The translations under genes were made by a program, and so were the position numbers. The notes below the pieces were generated by a model. The model was not told the DNA's origin. It was given only the letters and a program-made list of their open reading frames with translations, and made no database searches. This document shows positions 62,663 to 64,000 of a stretch of DNA of 64,000 nucleotides, one piece after another. Source of the DNA: Novosphingobium sp. (GTDB lineage Bacteria > Pseudomonadota > Alphaproteobacteria > Sphingomonadales > Sphingomonadaceae); NCBI RefSeq assembly GCF_039595395.1, contig NZ_JBCNLP010000006.1, forward strand, positions 1,741,001 through 1,805,000, written 5' to 3'. The first letter of the stretch is position 1. Every line of letters begins with the position of its first letter.

Positions 62663-64000
62663 TCAATATTTGAAGCCGAGCGTCACACCAGCATAGCGGT
62701 GGAAATCGCGCGGCAGGTAGCCGGCAAGAGCCGTGCTGTTGCCCCACAGGCTCGCACGGTTGTCGATACGGGAGTAATATTGCGTGTCGAAGAGGTTGTT
62801 GATGAAGGCGGTGATCTTGAAGCGATCGTCGTTAGGCGAGACGCTCAGGCCCAGATTGAAGATGCCGTAAGCCCCCTGAACCGTCGAGGGATCGCCGGTC
62901 AGTGTGTAATTGACCTTGCTCTGCCAGGTATAATGCGCAGTGACCGCCGCCTTCAGATTGCTGCCCACCGGCACGCGATATTCGCCGCCCAGATCCATCT
63001 TCCAACGCGGCGCATTCGGCAGGACATAACCAGCTTCATTCTGCTGATTGCCAATGCAGCCGGTAGCCGCTGTCTGGCCGGGATAGCAGGCCCCGTTGGG
63101 ATAGTTGACGATCTTGGCGTCGGTATAGGTGATCCCGGCATTGAGGCGCAGCGCGTCGGTGACGCGAGCGCTGCTTTCAAGCTCGACGCCGCGCGTGCGC
63201 ACTTTGCCGACATTGGCCAGCACAGGCGTGGCAGCGATATCGGGCAGCAGACCCTGTGCCTGGAAGTTACTGTAATCGGTCCAGAAACCGGTAAGGTTCA
63301 GCGTGATCCGCCGGTTCAGGAACTGGCTTCGCAGGCCGATCTCATAATCGTTGGAATGCTCTGCTTTGACGGGGAAGTTGGCGGCAATCGTGGCATTGAG
63401 AGCGCTGGTCAGATCGTAAGCCTGCCCCTTATAGCCGCGCACATAGGTGGCAAAGACCATCACATCGCGGGCGAGGTCGTGCTGCAAACCGAACTTACCG
63501 GTGACGGTGTTGTCCTTGTTTTTCCCGCTGAAATACTGGCCGGTGGTGTTCTTGTAGAACTGATAGCCGATATCCTCGCTGTTGGCGCGCAGACCGGCGA
63601 TCACGCGGCTCCCCTGGGCAAAATCCCAGGTCGCCTGACCGAACACCGCATAATTCTTCGATGTGGCATAAGCATCGTAGCTGGCGAAATTGTAGGTGGG
63701 ACCGCGACGGAAATGCCCTTCGCCCCCAAAGCTCTGAAAATAGAGGCCTGCGACATATTTGAGTGGCCCGGTATCGGGCGAGGTCAAGCGAAGCTCCTGG
63801 GTCCAGGTTTCTACCCGGTTGTTGACGGTCTGGATATAATTGGGCGCGGCGACGCCACCATTGTTGGCCGTCGCGATCGGCAGGTCGGAGAAATCATTGT
63901 CGACACCGCTGTAGAGCTTGAAGAGCTGGTGCGAGGTGACTGACAGCAGGGACAGGCCGGAATCCAGCGAATAGCCGATCTTGCCATATTCCTCCAGAAA
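62663..64000 (-). CDS. TonB-dependent receptor, C-terminal part (cut by window end)
   Basis: The frame is open to the right edge and gives about 445 residues of barrel. Strands such as PDTGPLKYVAGLYFQSFGGE, GSRVIAGLRANSEDIGYQF and FKITAFINNLFDTQYYSRID are typical of TonB receptors, and the protein ends YAGVTLGFKY with the aromatic end residue. It heads the minus-strand operon with GH97 and the alginate-lyase-type gene, so it probably imports their oligosaccharide. The N-terminal plug lies outside the window. Confidence 0.92.
   Translation of the reverse strand, partial: FLEEYGKIGYSLDSGLSLLSVTSHQLFKLYSGVDNDFSDLPIATANNGGVAAPNYIQTVNNRVETWTQELRLTSPDTGPLKYVAGLYFQSFGGEGHFRRGPTYNFASYDAYATSKNYAVFGQATWDFAQGSRVIAGLRANSEDIGYQFYKNTTGQYFSGKNKDNTVTGKFGLQHDLARDVMVFATYVRGYKGQAYDLTSALNATIAANFPVKAEHSNDYEIGLRSQFLNRRITLNLTGFWTDYSNFQAQGLLPDIAATPVLANVGKVRTRGVELESSARVTDALRLNAGITYTDAKIVNYPNGACYPGQTAATGCIGNQQNEAGYVLPNAPRWKMDLGGEYRVPVGSNLKAAVTAHYTWQSKVNYTLTGDPSTVQGAYGIFNLGLSVSPNDDRFKITAFINNLFDTQYYSRIDNRASLWGNSTALAGYLPRDFHRYAGVTLGFKY

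Noticed and set aside
1..64000. CRISPR arrays, tRNA or rRNA genes
   Set aside because: No regularly spaced direct repeats, cloverleaf-like sequence or conserved rRNA segment was found on reading either strand.

Overview
The window looks like an alphaproteobacterium of the Sphingomonadales (Novosphingobium/Sphingobium-like). It is GC-rich and carries several very long TonB-dependent receptors, a MucR/Ros-type regulator, a LOV histidine kinase with a general-stress-type promoter nearby, and many short-chain dehydrogenases paired with TetR or HxlR regulators. The genus is inferred from overall character only; no rRNA or tRNA gene was seen.

Layout. 1-11.4 kb is the backbone of a conjugative or mobilisable element (plasmid or ICE): a VirD4/TraG coupling protein (cut by the window start), a DUF3363-type relaxase, an HU-like protein, DUF736, MucR, a large ParB-domain protein, DUF2958 and an ArdC-like anti-restriction protein. 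A 20-bp inverted repeat in a 150-bp structured region lies about 550 bp upstream of the relaxase and is a candidate oriT. 11.45-13.94 kb is a complete IS21-family element. 14-29.3 kb is a patchwork of small metabolic and detoxification genes with dedicated regulators (SDRs, EthD, HxlR, VOC, flavin-type oxidase, alpha/beta hydrolase, TetR/NTF2, the cyn cyanate genes, a GGDEF cyclase). It contains two similarly oriented copies of a minimal tyrosine recombinase, one intact (16.8 kb) and one broken (28.7 kb).

29.7-44 kb is an iron and efflux region: PepSY and DUF3325/DUF3649-like membrane proteins, a siderophore-interacting reductase, then Sel1, a catecholate-type TonB receptor, a PiuC dioxygenase, TonB and an AraC regulator. 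A NodT/EmrA/EmrB-type tripartite pump follows. A decayed EAL domain ends this part.

44.7-49.3 kb is an operon of a TonB receptor and two exported nucleoside hydrolases, one with a degenerate active-site motif, behind a dyad operator. 49.7-53.1 kb is a stress block (LOV kinase and response regulator, DUF2945, a TIGR01777 epimerase, CsbD). 53.3-54.3 kb has a truncated peroxiredoxin and a GST. 54.6-64 kb is a polysaccharide-utilisation locus: a LacI regulator, a TonB receptor with repeated LacI-like operators, and a minus-strand operon of TonB receptor (cut by the window end), GH97-like hydrolase and alginate-lyase-family enzyme, followed by a LacI fragment.

Several genes are visibly decayed: carbonic anhydrase, the second integrase, a TpsB transporter, EAL, peroxiredoxin and LacI. 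Together with the IS this indicates an accessory, actively rearranged region.
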